Shown: one piece after another, positions 34,138 through 45,095 of the stretch
Layout of the letters: every line of letters begins with the position of its first letter
How positions within the stretch are numbered: the stretch's first letter is position 1
NCBI RefSeq assembly: GCF_963455315.2
Contig: NC_083326.1
Span: 7,092,201 to 7,156,200, forward strand
Origin: Globicephala melas
Lineage: Eukaryota; Chordata; Mammalia; Artiodactyla; Delphinidae
DNA length: 64,000 nucleotides
Reading direction: 5' to 3'
Position numbers and translations under genes: made by a program
Notes under the pieces: model-generated
The model's input: the letters and a program-made list of their open reading frames with translations, nothing else
Databases searched by the model: none
What the model was told of the DNA's origin: nothing

Positions 34138-34436
34138 AGTGGACTGAGTGCCTCTCCTACGCGCCTTCGGTAACAGAGTACAGCTGATCTTCATTATTCA
34201 CAGATTCTGTATTTGCCAATTCGCCTACCCACCAACATTTATTTGTAACCCTCAACTCAGTATTCCTGGTGCTTTCACTACTCTTCACGGTCGTGCAGAG
34301 CAGAAAGGCAAAAATTTGCGTCGCCCGACGTGCACGTTCCCAGCCGAGATCCAGCAAGGTAACACTGCCTTCTTGTTTCAGCTCTCAGACTGTAAACAAG
34401 CATCCTTTCTGCGTCTATTTCATGCCACTTTTGTGC

Positions 34437-34665
34437 ATGTTGGTGCTTTTTTTTTTGGCGGTCCGCGGGCCTCTCACTGCCGTGGCCTCTCCCGTTGCGG
34501 AGCACAGGCTCCGGACGCGCAGGCTCAGCGGCCATGGCTCACGGGCCCAGCCGCTCCACGGCATGTGGGATCTTCCCGTACCGGGGCACGAACCCGTGTC
34601 ACCCTGCAACGGCAGGCGGACTCTCAACCACTGCGCCCAGGGAAGCCCAGTATGTTGGTGCTTTT
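34437..34665 (-). mobile_element. CHR-2-like SINE with 14-bp target-site duplication
   Basis: Reverse SINE: T tail, ggcggtccgcgggcctctca, cgttgcggagcacaggctcc, cagcggccatggctcacggg, gggcacgaacccgtgtc, accactgcgcccagggaag. The 14 bases atgttggtgctttt occur at 34437-34450 and 34652-34665. High CpG content suggests a fairly recent insertion. Confidence 0.93.
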
Positions 34666-35682
34666 GTCGATGATTTCACTGTTTAAGTCCTCCTAAGTGT
34701 AGAGCTCAAGGTCTGTCTAGTGTTCCTATGGGCAAGGAGACTGTGATGTGCCCTAAGGAGGAGATACATGTAGCACACATATGATGGGCGTCCTTCAGGC
34801 ATGCGTTATGGTGCTGCTGACCCTGAGTTCAGTGTTAATGGATCCACAATACGGTACATCCAGAAAAAGGAAGAGGAAATTCAGCAAAGTGTATGTAAGG
34901 CCGCTCCATAGTTTTGACCAGAGGCTCCAGGGGGCCCGACCCTGTATTCCCCCGGGAGCAGTGGTTCTGTAGTAACTAATTCAGTGTCTGTGGAGACGTT
35001 GTAGCACATAACTACCACGAATAAAGGGAGTCAAGCTTGCTGCCCCGCCCTCCCCTGAAAAAATGTTGTGTTTCTACTAAGCATCAGACATCATTCAAAC
35101 CCCTCTGGTACTTTGTAGCTTCCTGCTTGATCCAGACCAGTGCTCTCTCTGTCCTGTGAGCTGATTTTGCATCAGTGTCTGTGCATTTTATTTAATACTC
35201 ACTCAAACTCTGCCTCCTGATGCCCCATCATTGTTATTCTTAACTTTCCAGGTGTGGCCCCCAGGTGGACAGTAAGTCCCTTTAGGGAAAAAAACCACGG
35301 ACCCTCACACTGTCCTTCCCGGGGAGGCGGTCACTGAAGTTGTGCTGATGCCAAAGGTGGAAAAATTGTTAGAGTGGAATGTGCTTGCAGAGAGATACTA
35401 GACACAGCGGGGAATAATACAGCAGAGCCTTTAGCTGCAAGAAAAACCTCAGAGCGCCTGCCGCCCCCCCCCCCCGCCCCGGGATGTGTGAGAATCAGAG
35501 ATGTTTGTAAAATCACAAAGTAAACTTTGGAGGTGCCACGTGAGTGTTCTGTGCTGTTGACATCTGTGGGTGGCCATAGGAAGGGATCACTGAGAGTGGG
35601 GGCTGCCTGGGGTCTCCAGGCCAACAGGGCACTCGTGGGACCTGGGAGGCTGACTCGGCGCTTTTCCAGCCAGGATCCCACC

Positions 35683-35710
35683 AGATACTTGGCAAACCTG
35701 CCAAGTATCT
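35683..35710. other. Perfect 12-bp inverted repeat, 4-base loop
   Basis: AGATACTTGGCA (35683-35694) and TGCCAAGTATCT (35699-35710) are exact complements around aacc. The core TTGGCA...TGCCAA also reads as an NF1-type palindrome with wider spacing than is usual. Confidence 0.9.
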
Positions 35711-36278
35711 CGCGCTGCTGAGGGGAGAAAGTGAGATTTCAGATGGCCCTGAGTTTGGCGTCCTCAGGCTGCTGCCTGCCGGAACGGCTGCCTTCCCTCT
35801 GGTAGAGGCCGTGTATTTCCTGCCCACCTTCCCGTGGCCTGGAGTGGTCACAGGTAGGGGCTCGGTGCCCAGTCCCTGCAGGGATTCTTGGGAGCCTGTA
35901 GGCTGCTGTGGTGGGCGGCACATACGCCTGTGTTTCTTCTTCTATTCATTTGAGAGAGGTCAATTTTTCTTCTTGTTGTTTGATTTCCACGTAATTACAT
36001 TTGCAAGGTTTTTCTCTGTGTTTTGTCACAATCTACTGTCCTGATCTTTCCCTTTCCACTTTGGGGTGCCCTCTGCCCGTGGCATTTCCTCTGCTGGTTC
36101 TCTTGGATTCTTTCACATTCCGTCATGTGCTGTCTCTCGCTAAGGATCTTTATGAATGATATTAAGCACCTTCTGGTCTTTAATCATTCCTGAGGACAGA
36201 GACTGGGTCTGGTACAATACCAAGAAAGTCATAGATTTATTACTGTGATCTATTGAACTGATGGAGTCATTTAATGAA

Positions 36279-36300
36279 AACCTTAACAAAGGTTAAGGTT
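36279..36300. other. Perfect 9-bp inverted repeat, 4-base loop
   Basis: AACCTTAAC (36279-36287) and GTTAAGGTT (36292-36300) are exact complements around aaag. Confidence 0.8.
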
Positions 36301-36839
36301 CTACACCTGGGTCCCTGGGGCAATAAGGAAATGGAGTGACTCATGTTCCTCACCTGTCCCAGGTGTCTGTGCGGCAGGGAAGCCTCAGCTTAGCTCTTTT
36401 CTACCCTGTGGTGAGGGGAGAGGCTGCTTGTGGCATGAGAGAGGTGGGAGGGACACAAGGAAGTCCCTGCCGAGTCTAGAGACCCTCGAGGGCACTGGGG
36501 GATCCTTTTCATCATGAATCTTTAGGAAAAAGAGACATCCATCTGCCTGGAACGGTTGCCTGGAAACGGGGACCTGCCTGGGAAAGGACAGCTGTTCCCA
36601 GGCAGCCTCGGCTGGGCCCCGTGGCCTGAGCTATTGTGGCAGGAGAGGTTGGGAGGTGCTGCGTCCCGGAGCAGTGAGCAGGTGTCCTGGTTGACTTCAG
36701 TGTCATAACACGCACTGGCTCAGAGAATGTTCTCGTGCATCTCTAGGACACTTGACCACACGTGGGCTTCTGAGGGTTTGATTCTTGTCAGCGGCCTCCC
36801 TTTGTGCACTGGCTTACCGGGCCAAGCCACTTGGTCACG

Positions 36840-37045
36840 GTGCTGCTAGGCTAATCTCACTAACATACCTTGATCGTATCACTCAGAAACCCTCAGTGAC
36901 TTCACACTGACGAAGGGATGAAATCATAGCTCCTTTCATCTTACTCTAAAATCCGTGAGGTCAGGGCCTCGCTCTGATATTCCTTACTGGTGTCCTCAGG
37001 ACAGTGGATATGGCCGGTGATGGAATGCTGAGTGAGTGATTTGAT
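36840..37045 (+). mobile_element. L2 LINE fragment
   Basis: Plus-strand L2 order: gatcgtatcactcagaaacc, ctcagtgacttcacactgac, then a jump to aaaatccgtgaggtcagggc and ggaatgctgagtgagtga. An internal L2 segment is missing. Confidence 0.6.
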
Positions 37046-38092
37046 CTGTGATCACTTCTGGAAGATGGCCGGACTCTAGAATGTTCTGTGTGTCTGCCGG
37101 CTCTCCATCCTAAGGTAGAAAGCACAGTCCAGCACGGTCAGGGTTTCACTGTGCCATGTTGCTTTGCTTATAATCAGGTGTGGGTGTTAGGAAGAATTCA
37201 GGGAACACTGTGCACTGAGCAGACAGTGTGAAGTTAGGGCAGATGTTGGGGAACGACAGTTTTGTTGGAGGTTGAAGTTCAGGTTTGTTTTTTCTGGGTC
37301 CCTGCCGCTCCTGCCTCTTCATATCTCCCAGGTGCATCATTTCTTTCCTTTGCCGACAGGCCTAATGAAGCCCGGCGCCTCCCTTCCCATCAGCCTGCAG
37401 CAAAGATGAGCGGGAAAGTTCTGAGCAGTGCTGGGCTCTGCTCCTGGAGAGGGCGGGATGTGAGCCCCTGGCACCATTGCTGACGTGGGGTTTGCCCGAC
37501 ACGTGCTACTTGTTTTCAACCTGGCTGTCAGGTTTTTTTCTCTTCAAGAAAATTGAGGAATGTGTGCTTTCAGAGTGAGTTCAAGGGCAAGGTGAGTTCA
37601 GTTCCAGGAGTGAGAAATCTGAGTGGTCCATTGTAGTGACTTGGAAACAGGAGTACAGCATGAGAAGTCCGACATTCTTTGGCATTGATTTTGTTCCTAG
37701 ATATTGGCATGGATCACATCCTGCCTTATGTCATAGTTGACTTACATCTTGTATTAGCGCATCAGCTCTTTTAGAGACGGGATTATCTGTCATCCATCTT
37801 TTATTCCACCATAGGCATAAGAGGTGTTTCTATGTGTCGTGGAAGAAGCTCTATGATCTGAGATAGCCAGGCTGAGTTCCTTAATAAGGGAGCCAGGGAA
37901 CAACTAGGAACCAGGAATTACTAAGGATGAAAATATATTGGCTCAATATCCAAAGAATATTATCCCTATTACACCCGTGTGCTTTAGTATTTCTGTTCTA
38001 AATCCTTAAGGCCTAAGTTCTTGAGTCATTTTGCTACTTCCCCATCCTGTGTGACTAGACTCAGGTCATTCTGGATCTTTGACGCTCCAGAG
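37046..38092. other. Unassigned sequence
   Basis: No gene or named repeat recognised. Confidence 0.45.
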
Positions 38093-38248
38093 AGGTGGTT
38101 CTCAACCCTGACTCCATAATAGACTCATCTGGGAACCACCCCTAAACACCCTGATGCCCAGTTAACTGGGACTCCCTGGGTAGGATCCAAGACTCAGTAG
38201 CTGTCAGACTCCCAGGTGATTCCAGCACGCGGCCGAGGCTGTGCACGA
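38093..38248 (+). mobile_element. MER5A-like hAT transposon
   Basis: Starts gtggttctcaaccctgactc, then agactcatctgggaaccacc, gactccctgggtaggatcca, agactcccaggtgattccag and ends cgcggccgaggctgtgcacg. Order and length fit MER5A. Confidence 0.75.
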
Positions 38249-38324
38249 GCTATTTGAAGGAGGGGAATCTGTTTTATTAAATCATTTTATCTCCAGGGCC
38301 TCCTAGAGTGCTTGGCACAGAGTA

Positions 38325-39362
38325 TTCAGCAGATGTCAGTGCCTCCTGTCACCATCTCCTCATGGAAGTCACGTAACTTCAAACAACGTGATTCTAAGAC
38401 CAAGCTCATCCCTCTTCCGGGGCTTCCCCGTCTCAGTATTTGCATCCCTGTCTGTCTAGTAGTACAAGCCAGAAGCTTGGGGTTCATCTTTGATGCCCCT
38501 CTCTCTCCTTCCGCCACATCCCAGTCCTTCACTGTGTTTGGGGATTATACACACTATATCTATCTCACAGCTGTGCTTTTGTTTCCATCCCCACCAGCAC
38601 ATCCTCATCCACGGTCCTATCCTCGATCCCATGAACTACCTCAGAAGCTCCCTAGCCAGCTTCCTGAGTGCAGCCCAGCCTCACCAATCCACTCTCCACA
38701 CCACAGTCAGAATCATCTTTACAAAACACAAATATGATCTTGTGGCCTGTTGATTAAAGCCCGTCAGTGACTTCCCACTGCTGTTGGGGACCAAACTCTT
38801 TAATCCGGTTAACAAGGCCCTGTGGTCTGGTCCTCAGGTCTCGGTGGTCTGGTCCTCAGGTCTCTGTGGTCTGGTCCACTAGACCCCAGGGTCTGACCTA
38901 CTTTCTCAGTCTCAGTTCACTCCACTCTCTGCCACAGCTTTGCACTCTTGCTTTCTTTCACTTCCTTGAATCCCCCGCTCCCTCCAGCCTTGGGGCCTTT
39001 GCACATGCATTTAAGGGAACGCTTTCCCGTCTCCCTCTCCCTCCTTGCCTTGTTAATTGCCCCTGACCCTTCAGTTCTCAGCTTAAGAACCCTTATCTCA
39101 GTGAAGCCTTCTCAGGCCCCAGCCCGAAACTTCTTTGTTCTGTGGTCTTGTGGCCTCAGGCTCGCTTCTCCATACTCGGTTACCTTAATTTGTAGCTCAC
39201 CTTCCATCTGGGTGATTTTTTGACCCGTGTCTCTCTGCGCTGCCTGACTGCAGCCCCACGAGGGGCGGGGCCGCGTCTGATTTTGCTCCTTCTACCCCCA
39301 GTGCCGAGCAAAAGTCAGAACACCTAGAACGTGCTCAGTAAACCCTTGCTGACTGAATGCCT
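38325..39362 (+). mobile_element. Long L2 LINE 3' part
   Basis: About 1 kb of plus-strand L2 from late ORF2 to the 3' end: aagccagaagcttggggttc at 38466, atctttgatgcccctctct, cacatcccagtccttcac, atcatctttacaaaacac, gtcagtgacttcccactgct, ttggggcctttgcacatgca at 38991, ccttctcaggccccag, ending tagaacgtgctcagtaaacc. Coding frame is lost. A 22-bp triplication at 38820-38885 lies inside. Confidence 0.85.
38820..38885. repeat. 22-bp tandem triplication inside the L2
   Basis: Units at 38820-38841, 38842-38863 and 38864-38885, each based on ctgtggtctggtcctcaggt. Units 1 and 2 differ by one base; unit 3 differs only at its right end. Confidence 0.9.
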
Positions 39363-40164
39363 GGACACTCTTGCAGAGCAGCCCTAGGCATCTTTGGTCC
39401 CAGAGCTCCACGCCCAGGAGTGGCTGCTGGCTTCTCTTGTCTCCTCTTCTCTTAGGCAGGGGCTGCCCCTCCTGCCTGAGACCCTGTGCTGGTTCCTAAC
39501 CGCACAGTCATATGAAAGATTCCACGTGACGTGTCTGCTTTGCCCTATTTTCAGCAACCTCCTAAAGATCAATGAATATCCATGCCCATCAATTGCTTTT
39601 CTATGGGAATCTTTTGATATTTCTTAACCTTCTTAGAACTTTCCCAAATCTTAATTTTTAGGGTTTAAGGTGTATCTTCTGTCCTGCCCTGTGGCTCACA
39701 AGGGATTTCAGGAGTTGCTCTTTTTAGTTTTGAATCCCGTCGCATAGTGTCTTATGTCATCCAGGTGCTTTCAGATATTAGTGTTTGTGGCCCCACAGTG
39801 ATGCTCGGGGGGCTGAGTGGGGCGCGTGAGAGGATCTCTGTTTATAGATGAGAACACGAGGTCCAGGACCGCAGCCTCCCAATTCCCATCACAGCCTTCT
39901 GATTGCCTTTAATCCGCTGCACACCCTCCCCTCACTTTAAAAGCCACTAGAAACTAAACCCTGCATCCAAACATTTGTTTCTCTGAATCTCCCCACAGCA
40001 ATGGATAGAACATTAGACTCCCGATTACCTGGTTTTGTGACCTTCTAAGACATTTCCCATCTCTGGACCTCACTTTACTGATTTTGAAAAATGAGAAGCT
40101 TGGATCAGATTATTAAGGATTCTTCAGTAATAATAACAGTGATGGTAATAATAACGGTGAAAAT
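39363..40164. other. Unassigned sequence
   Basis: No gene or named repeat. Ends in ataata-rich sequence (40125-40190). Confidence 0.45.
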
Positions 40165-40245
40165 TAGAGTAATAATAATATTAGCTAATATTTATCGGGC
40201 ACTTACCATGTGTCAAGTACTAAGTATTTTACACTGTCTAGGAAA
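40165..40245 (-). mobile_element. MIR 3' fragment
   Basis: Reverse MIR end: ttagctaatatttatcgggc, acttaccatgtgtcaagtac, taagtattttacac. Confidence 0.7.
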
Positions 40246-40254
40246 AATGCTGTG

Positions 40255-41019
40255 TTTTTCCTTTGTTCTTTTTCACAACACTTTTGACAGCAGACTGTAT
40301 GGGGTTTCCTCTGACGCGGACCAATTCTGTGACACCAGCTGGGTGTCCTACAATTCAATTCAGTTCTGACACTGTCTACCTGGAGTTAACATCAGATTCT
40401 ACAGGTGAAGGGCTCAGTCCCACAAGACTGCACCCATTTCAGACACCAATTGCAAGTCCAGGTTGTCACCTGTGCTTCTGACCAGCTGGGTATCAGAAGT
40501 TCCCTTGACTCTCTACTTAGATTCACTTAATTTGCTAGCACAGCTCACAGAACTCCAGAAAACGGTTTATGTACTAGGTTTCTGGTCTATTACAAAAGAT
40601 ATGAAAGGATACATAGGGTGAGATCCAGAAGGGTCCTGAGCATAGGAGCTTCTGTCCCTGTGGAGTTTGGGGTGCGCCACCTTCCAACACCGGGATGCAT
40701 TCTTATTCAACAACCTGGAAACTTTTCAAACCCATACTTTTGGGATTTATGGAGGCTTCACCACATAGGCATGATTGATTATTAACTTCCCTTCTAGCCC
40801 CTGTCTCCTCTCCAGAGCATGGCAGGTGGAGCTGAAAGTTCCAGGCATAGCAAGGCTTAGTCTTGTTGGTGACCAGCCCCCATCCAGGAGCCCACCAAGA
40901 GTCACCTCATTAGAACAAAAGATGCTCTTATAACTCAAGAAATCCCGAGGGATATAAGAGTTCTGTGTCAGGAACCAGGATCAAAGACCAAATATTAGCA
41001 GGAACCAGGTTCAGAGACC
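40255..41019. mobile_element. Old ERV-type LTR remnant, family uncertain
   Basis: Recognised by a familiar motif order: cacagctcacagaactccag at 40541, tttatggaggcttcaccaca at 40746, taggcatgattgattattaa, gcatggcaggtggagctgaa, agagtcacctcattagaaca, aaaagatgctcttataactc and gttctgtgtcaggaaccagg. The ggaaccagg unit occurs twice (40971 and 41001). No viral coding sequence. Orientation not settled. Confidence 0.5.
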
Positions 41020-41085
41020 AATATATATATATTTCTATTATATATATTATTTATATATATATAATTAATATATATTATTTCCCAT
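41020..41085. repeat. AT-rich tract (TA)n
   Basis: Broken TA runs with atta and ttta interruptions at the right edge of the LTR remnant. Confidence 0.9.
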
Positions 41086-41139
41086 ACATGTATAGCTCAG
41101 TTTTAAATTCTTTAATCCCCTCTACAAGCAACCAAGTAG

Positions 41140-41278
41140 GGATTTCTGTGGCTCACTTTTACAGATGTTGAAACTCAGAATTTAAGCAACTCACTCAAAG
41201 CCACAGAGCCAGGAAATGACAGAGCTAGGATGTGAACGCAGGATCACTGGCTCCAAAGCCCCCATTCTTCACCAGGTA
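41140..41278 (-). mobile_element. MIR SINE, left of an inverted pair
   Basis: Reverse MIR: acagatgttgaaactcagaa, ctcactcaaagccacagagc, aggatgtgaacgcaggatca. A MIR in the other direction starts four bases later. Confidence 0.75.
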
Positions 41279-41281
41279 AAG

Positions 41282-41424
41282 TAGAAGGCAGAGACCAGGC
41301 TTTGGAGTCAAAGAGATCTGGTTTGAGGACTGACTCTGCCACTTACCAGCTGTGTAATCCCAGCCAGGGTACTTCTGTACATCTGTTTTCCCATATGTAA
41401 AATGGGAATAATACCTGTAGCAGG
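41282..41424 (+). mobile_element. MIR SINE, right of an inverted pair
   Basis: Forward MIR: ccaggctttggagtcaaaga at 41297, tctggtttgaggactgactc, tgccacttaccagctgtgta, then catatgtaaaatgggaataa. Confidence 0.85.
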
Positions 41425-41793
41425 TGTATCAGGTTGCTTGGGCTGCTATAACAAAATACTACAGACATTTATTTTCTCACCATTCTGGAAGCTAGAAGTC
41501 CAAGATCAAGGTGTCGGCAGCTTTGCTTTCTCCTGAGGTCTCTCCCCTTGGCTTGCAGGTGGCACTGCTCACTGTGTCCTCACATGGGTTCCCTCTGTGC
41601 TCATGCATGTCTGTATCCTAATCTCCTCTTCCAATAAGGACATCCGTCATACTGAATTAGGACCTACCCATATGATTTTATTTTAGTCACCTCTTTAAAG
41701 GTCCTGTCTCCAGATACAGTCATATTCTGCGATCCTGGGGGTTAGGGCTTCAACATATGAATTTAGGGGGGGTATGCAATCCAGCCCATAACA
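41425..41793 (-). mobile_element. MaLR solo LTR
   Basis: Reverse MaLR LTR: gtatcaggttgcttgggctg, ctataacaaaatactacaga, ctggaagctagaagtccaag, tgtcctcacatgggttccct, tctccagatacagtcatatt, gttagggcttcaacatatga. It ends near tatgcaatccagcccataac. No internal retroviral region. Confidence 0.8.
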
Positions 41794-42559
41794 AGAGAGT
41801 TTTGTGCACCTTCAAGGACATCATGTTGGACAGAGTGCCTGACACACGTAGGCACTCGGTTAATGCGGGGTCCTTCCCCTCTCCTCTCACTGCCAGTTCT
41901 GACTGCGCATCCACCCCTGTTTTTCCTGGGTAGTGATGAGACGTGATGCTCTGCTGGCAGCACGCGAGTGAGCACGGGGTGGAATCTATCTGTTTGGCAG
42001 ATACTTTTAGGGTGGAAAAAAAATCTCTCCCTCCTTTTAGATTGTTTAAGGCAGGGTTTACAGCCCTAGAATTAACGCCAGAAGCCTTGAAGTCTTAGAA
42101 AAATGTTATGATAAAACACAAGCCTTCAAACTTGCATGACCTCCTTTATCCAGGGATGGTTGCTTACCTTTCACATGTGAATTTCTCCTTTTCCTCCAGT
42201 AAGGCAGCACCTCCCTCCTCTTGCAGCTGAATAGCTGAGGCAGTAACACTTTGCATACAAACGGCAACAGGCATCTTGGAGCTGCCCACCGCTGTACCCT
42301 GGTGGTTCCTGTGTTTGCTTCCGGCCTCCTTTCCCTCCTGAGAGCCCACCTTTCCAAAGTCCCAGAATGTTGGAGGTGAGCTGCCCGAGAGGAGCCAGGA
42401 GAGCGGAAACATTAATTTAGTGCTGCTGACTTAACGAAGATGCTCTAGCATGGTGAAGTGGACATGAAAAGAGATGTGGGAGCCTTTAGAGAAAGACCAG
42501 ATTCTTCCCTGGAAGGAAGAACCGAGAAGCAGCAGCAACAGTATGGTAAAAATATAGCA
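41794..42559. other. Unassigned; small L2 or MIR end at left
   Basis: At 41830-41865 gagtgcctgacacacgtagg then cactcggttaatg resembles an L2 or MIR 3' end. The rest is unassigned and has no supported gene. Confidence 0.4.
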
Positions 42560-42770
42560 GCCAGTGTTGACGGACTGAGAGCCCGTTATGTGCCAAGCAC
42601 CGAGCAAAACTGCTTCGGTGAATTATCTCCACCCTCAGAGTAGGTTTAATGATCCCCTTTCTTCAGACAAGGGACTGAGGCCTGGGGTGGCCAAACAACT
42701 CATCTGAGGTGTCACAGCTCATAAGGAGCAGAGCCAGGATCCAAATCCAGGTCTGCTTATCTGCAAGAGC
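42560..42770 (-). mobile_element. MIR SINE
   Basis: Reverse MIR: tatgtgccaagcaccgagca, tttcttcagacaagggactg, aggcctggggtggccaaaca, gagccaggatccaaatccag. Confidence 0.75.
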
Positions 42771-42816
42771 TCAGCAGAGGAGGAAACCTGCTCAGGGACT
42801 CCCCAGGGCACAACCT

Positions 42817-42888
42817 GGGAAGGTCACGTAGATGACAGGATGGGGCAGAACAGGGAAGGTCACGTAGATGACAGGATGGGGCAGAACA
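42817..42888. repeat. Perfect 36-bp tandem duplication
   Basis: Two identical 36-base units (42817-42852 and 42853-42888), each starting gggaaggtcacgtagatg and ending gcagaaca. Identity is complete, so the event is young or was recently homogenised. Confidence 0.95.
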
Positions 42889-43166
42889 GCTGCCTCCTAA
42901 GTCAGAAGGGAGTACCTGGTGCCCGGAGCTGAAATGACCTTGTCCCTTCAGATATCCAGGGGATGGCGAAAAACACAGCTCAACCTCCGCCTATGGGGAG
43001 AGTAAGAAGCAAGCAATCTTGAAGAAACTAAAGTAATTCCTTCAGGGCTGGTGCCAAGCTTGATGACTGGAAATGGGAGTAAACCTGGAAAGCAGAAGTT
43101 CTTACACTTGAGCCAAATTATCTAAATTCTAAAATAGCAGTTTGTTCTCTGCCTTTTCTGTGTGTA
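42889..43166. other. Unassigned sequence
   Basis: No gene or repeat recognised. Confidence 0.45.
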
Positions 43167-43302
43167 CAGTCATCCCTTGGTAGCCTCAGGGGATTGGTTC
43201 CAGGACCCCAGCGGATCCAAAATGCACAGATGCTCAAGTCCCGTAGTCGGTCCTTGGTATCTGTGGATGCAGAACCTGCGTATATGAAGGGGCAACTGCA
43301 GT
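43167..43302. mobile_element. MER2-like Tc1/mariner element, internally deleted
   Basis: Both ends are present: cagtcatcccttggtag with ggattggttccaggacccc at the left, tccttggtatctgtggatgc and tatgaaggggcaactg at the right. Only about 135 bases remain, so nearly all of the interior has gone. Confidence 0.7.
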
Positions 43303-43429
43303 TTGCACCCTGAAAAAACTCTATTCTCTAGTTGCTGATTTGAGTGGGCTCGGAGAGCTTGGTATTTTATTAAGAGAGGTTGGGAAGAAATGGAGAAAAG
43401 CTGTAGTCTCAATGTCAAACCACTTTTGC

Positions 43430-43790
43430 TTTATTAATTTTTTTCTGGTTGTAAAATTATGATTATTGCAGGAAATTAGGAAAACACAGGAAATTATAAA
43501 GGAAAAAAATTCTGTAATCTACCACTTGCAGATAACCATCAAAAATTTAAAAGACTATCTTTTTTCCAGTCTCTTTTCTATACAATTTTAAAACAACGAA
43601 AAAAGAGATCATACTTTGCATCATTTAGTAAACTTTTATCACTTAGTGCTATATCATACACATTTTCTAATATCTTTAAATGTTCTTTTTGAACAGACAT
43701 TTTTCTCCCCCAGTGGGTGATATACCATAATCTAATTAGTCCTTCCTTGTTGGTCGAGAGTTTCTTCCCTCTATTTGCTCACCTGGTAGG
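43430..43790 (-). mobile_element. Old LINE-like fragment (probably L1M)
   Basis: AT-rich sequence with the reverse LINE pattern tgtaatctaccacttgcaga at 43513, gataaccatcaa, aaagagatcatactttgcat, tatatcatacacattttcta, and gatataccataatctaatta. Assignment is tentative. Confidence 0.5.
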
Positions 43791-44254
43791 TGACCATTAG
43801 GGACCTCCCAATAGCAGAACAAGGTGGGAAGTCTATGCTATTTATATACAGTTCACTCTGTTAATAGTTATCTCTAATATCAGCTAACAGAGGTCTGAAC
43901 TAGTGTCAGTATCTGGTATTTATAGCCACCTCACATTTTTTGTCCTCCTAATAGAAACAGTTCAAATGTGTCACAAACCTTTTATTCTGGAAGTGAATAT
44001 TAGAGAAAGATGATTCATCTTGGGAAGTGTGGGCATAGCCCAATGTTCTTTATATACATCACACACACACATGTGATCTTTATATATACGCATATATAAA
44101 AGCAAAGGGCAAGTGGCAAAGACCACCATGTTGGGAATAGAAAAGTTCCTATGACAATGAGATGTGAGATGTTTTGAAGGAGACTGACAATGAGACATAC
44201 TACAAAATGGGCTTTTTATCCTCTTTGGGTGCACATCAGCAGTGTGGCCATTCA
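43791..44254. other. Unassigned sequence
   Basis: No gene or named repeat. A short AC/TA patch lies at 44060-44098. Confidence 0.45.
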
Positions 44255-44425
44255 GAAGCGATGCTCTGCCACCTGGGGTGTTACACCAAGGAAATCTGCG
44301 TATTTACCTCAATCTCAAATGGTTCTTGTTCCCAGGACATTTCCCTCTTTGCTTACAAAAAAGTCATATGAATGACCTTGCCTTAGGAATAGGACTTGTG
44401 ACTGCTTTCAACTCTTCCATTGGCC

Positions 44426-44427
<2 letters not shown>
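44255..44427. repeat. Unclassified repeat copy A, ending in (AC)n
   Basis: Resembles 46890-47084 over its length. The best core is ttgcttacaaaaaa (44349), accttgcc, gactgctttca, then ttggcctt (44420-44427), after which both copies enter AC-rich sequence. Upstream both share an attcag-ag block. I do not recognise the family. Confidence 0.65.

Positions 44428-44484
<57 letters not shown>
44428..44484. repeat. (AC)n microsatellite
   Basis: About 27 uninterrupted AC units. The long Thr/His frame across it is an artefact. Confidence 0.97.
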
Positions 44485-44864
44485 CACCTATGTGTTCGTG
44501 GCTGAGCAACCAGGGGAGGAGAAAAGGGGACAACTTATAGACCTATAGGTGGAGCAGCCTTCTATGAATGTATCTAAAAAAAGAAGGAAAAGGCAAATAT
44601 CAGCGAACAAAAATTATTTGCAAATTTACAAATCAGTATTTTTTTTTTGTTTTACTTTGTTATTGCCCAAGATTATTATTTGTCAATTTCAGGAGAATCA
44701 TCTGAGCTGCAATCTGAAAAAAATGTTGGTTGATTGAGAAATCCAGTTGTTGACACAAAATCAGGCTCCATTCTTTTTCTTTTCGCTAGTTCACTGAAGA
44801 CCCTGGGGGAGCCACTTTCCAAAAAATAATCTCTCTCAAGCGTTCCCTCTCTGAAACATGGAAC
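44485..44864. other. Unassigned sequence
   Basis: No gene or named repeat. A T run lies at 44639-44648. Confidence 0.45.
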
Positions 44865-45000
44865 ATAAAAAGTGGCCTGGACATGCTGTCAGGAGAAGTT
44901 GGTTCTAATCTCACCCTGTCACTAAATCCCTCTGTGGGGTTTGGGCAAGTCTTTCTTGCCCCTGATTTCCTCATTTGTAAAAAAAAGTAGTTCATATAGA
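44865..45000 (+). mobile_element. MIR SINE
   Basis: Forward MIR: aagttggttctaatctcacc, ctgtcactaaatccctctgt, tttgggcaagtctttcttgc, atttcctcatttgtaaaaaa. Confidence 0.7.
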
Positions 45001-45095
45001 TTGTAGCTTTTGTGTTTGAAGGTGCTTTGGTGTTGCATAGATGTTTGATTTGAACTTCTTTTAAAATATAGTTTTAATTTCTTTTAAGAATCATA

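Larger units (their letters stand above)
34666..36839. other. Mostly unassigned sequence
   Basis: No gene is supported; minus-strand frames of 116 and 136 codons (35331-35923) overlap and have no recognisable domain. It holds a C-rich run at 35462-35482 and two perfect hairpins listed separately (35683 and 36279). Confidence 0.4.

Noticed and set aside
34148..34696. 182-codon and 134-codon plus-strand frames
   Set aside because: Most of the length is the CHR-2-like SINE at 34437-34665 and the same SINE peptide appears in the other SINE copies.
36552..36567. Second RFX-like site (ggttgcctggaaac)
   Set aside because: The right half-site reads GGAAAC, breaking the required pyrimidine position; the match is weaker than at 50446.
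44242..44505. His/Thr repeat protein
   Set aside because: Artefact of the (AC)n microsatellite.
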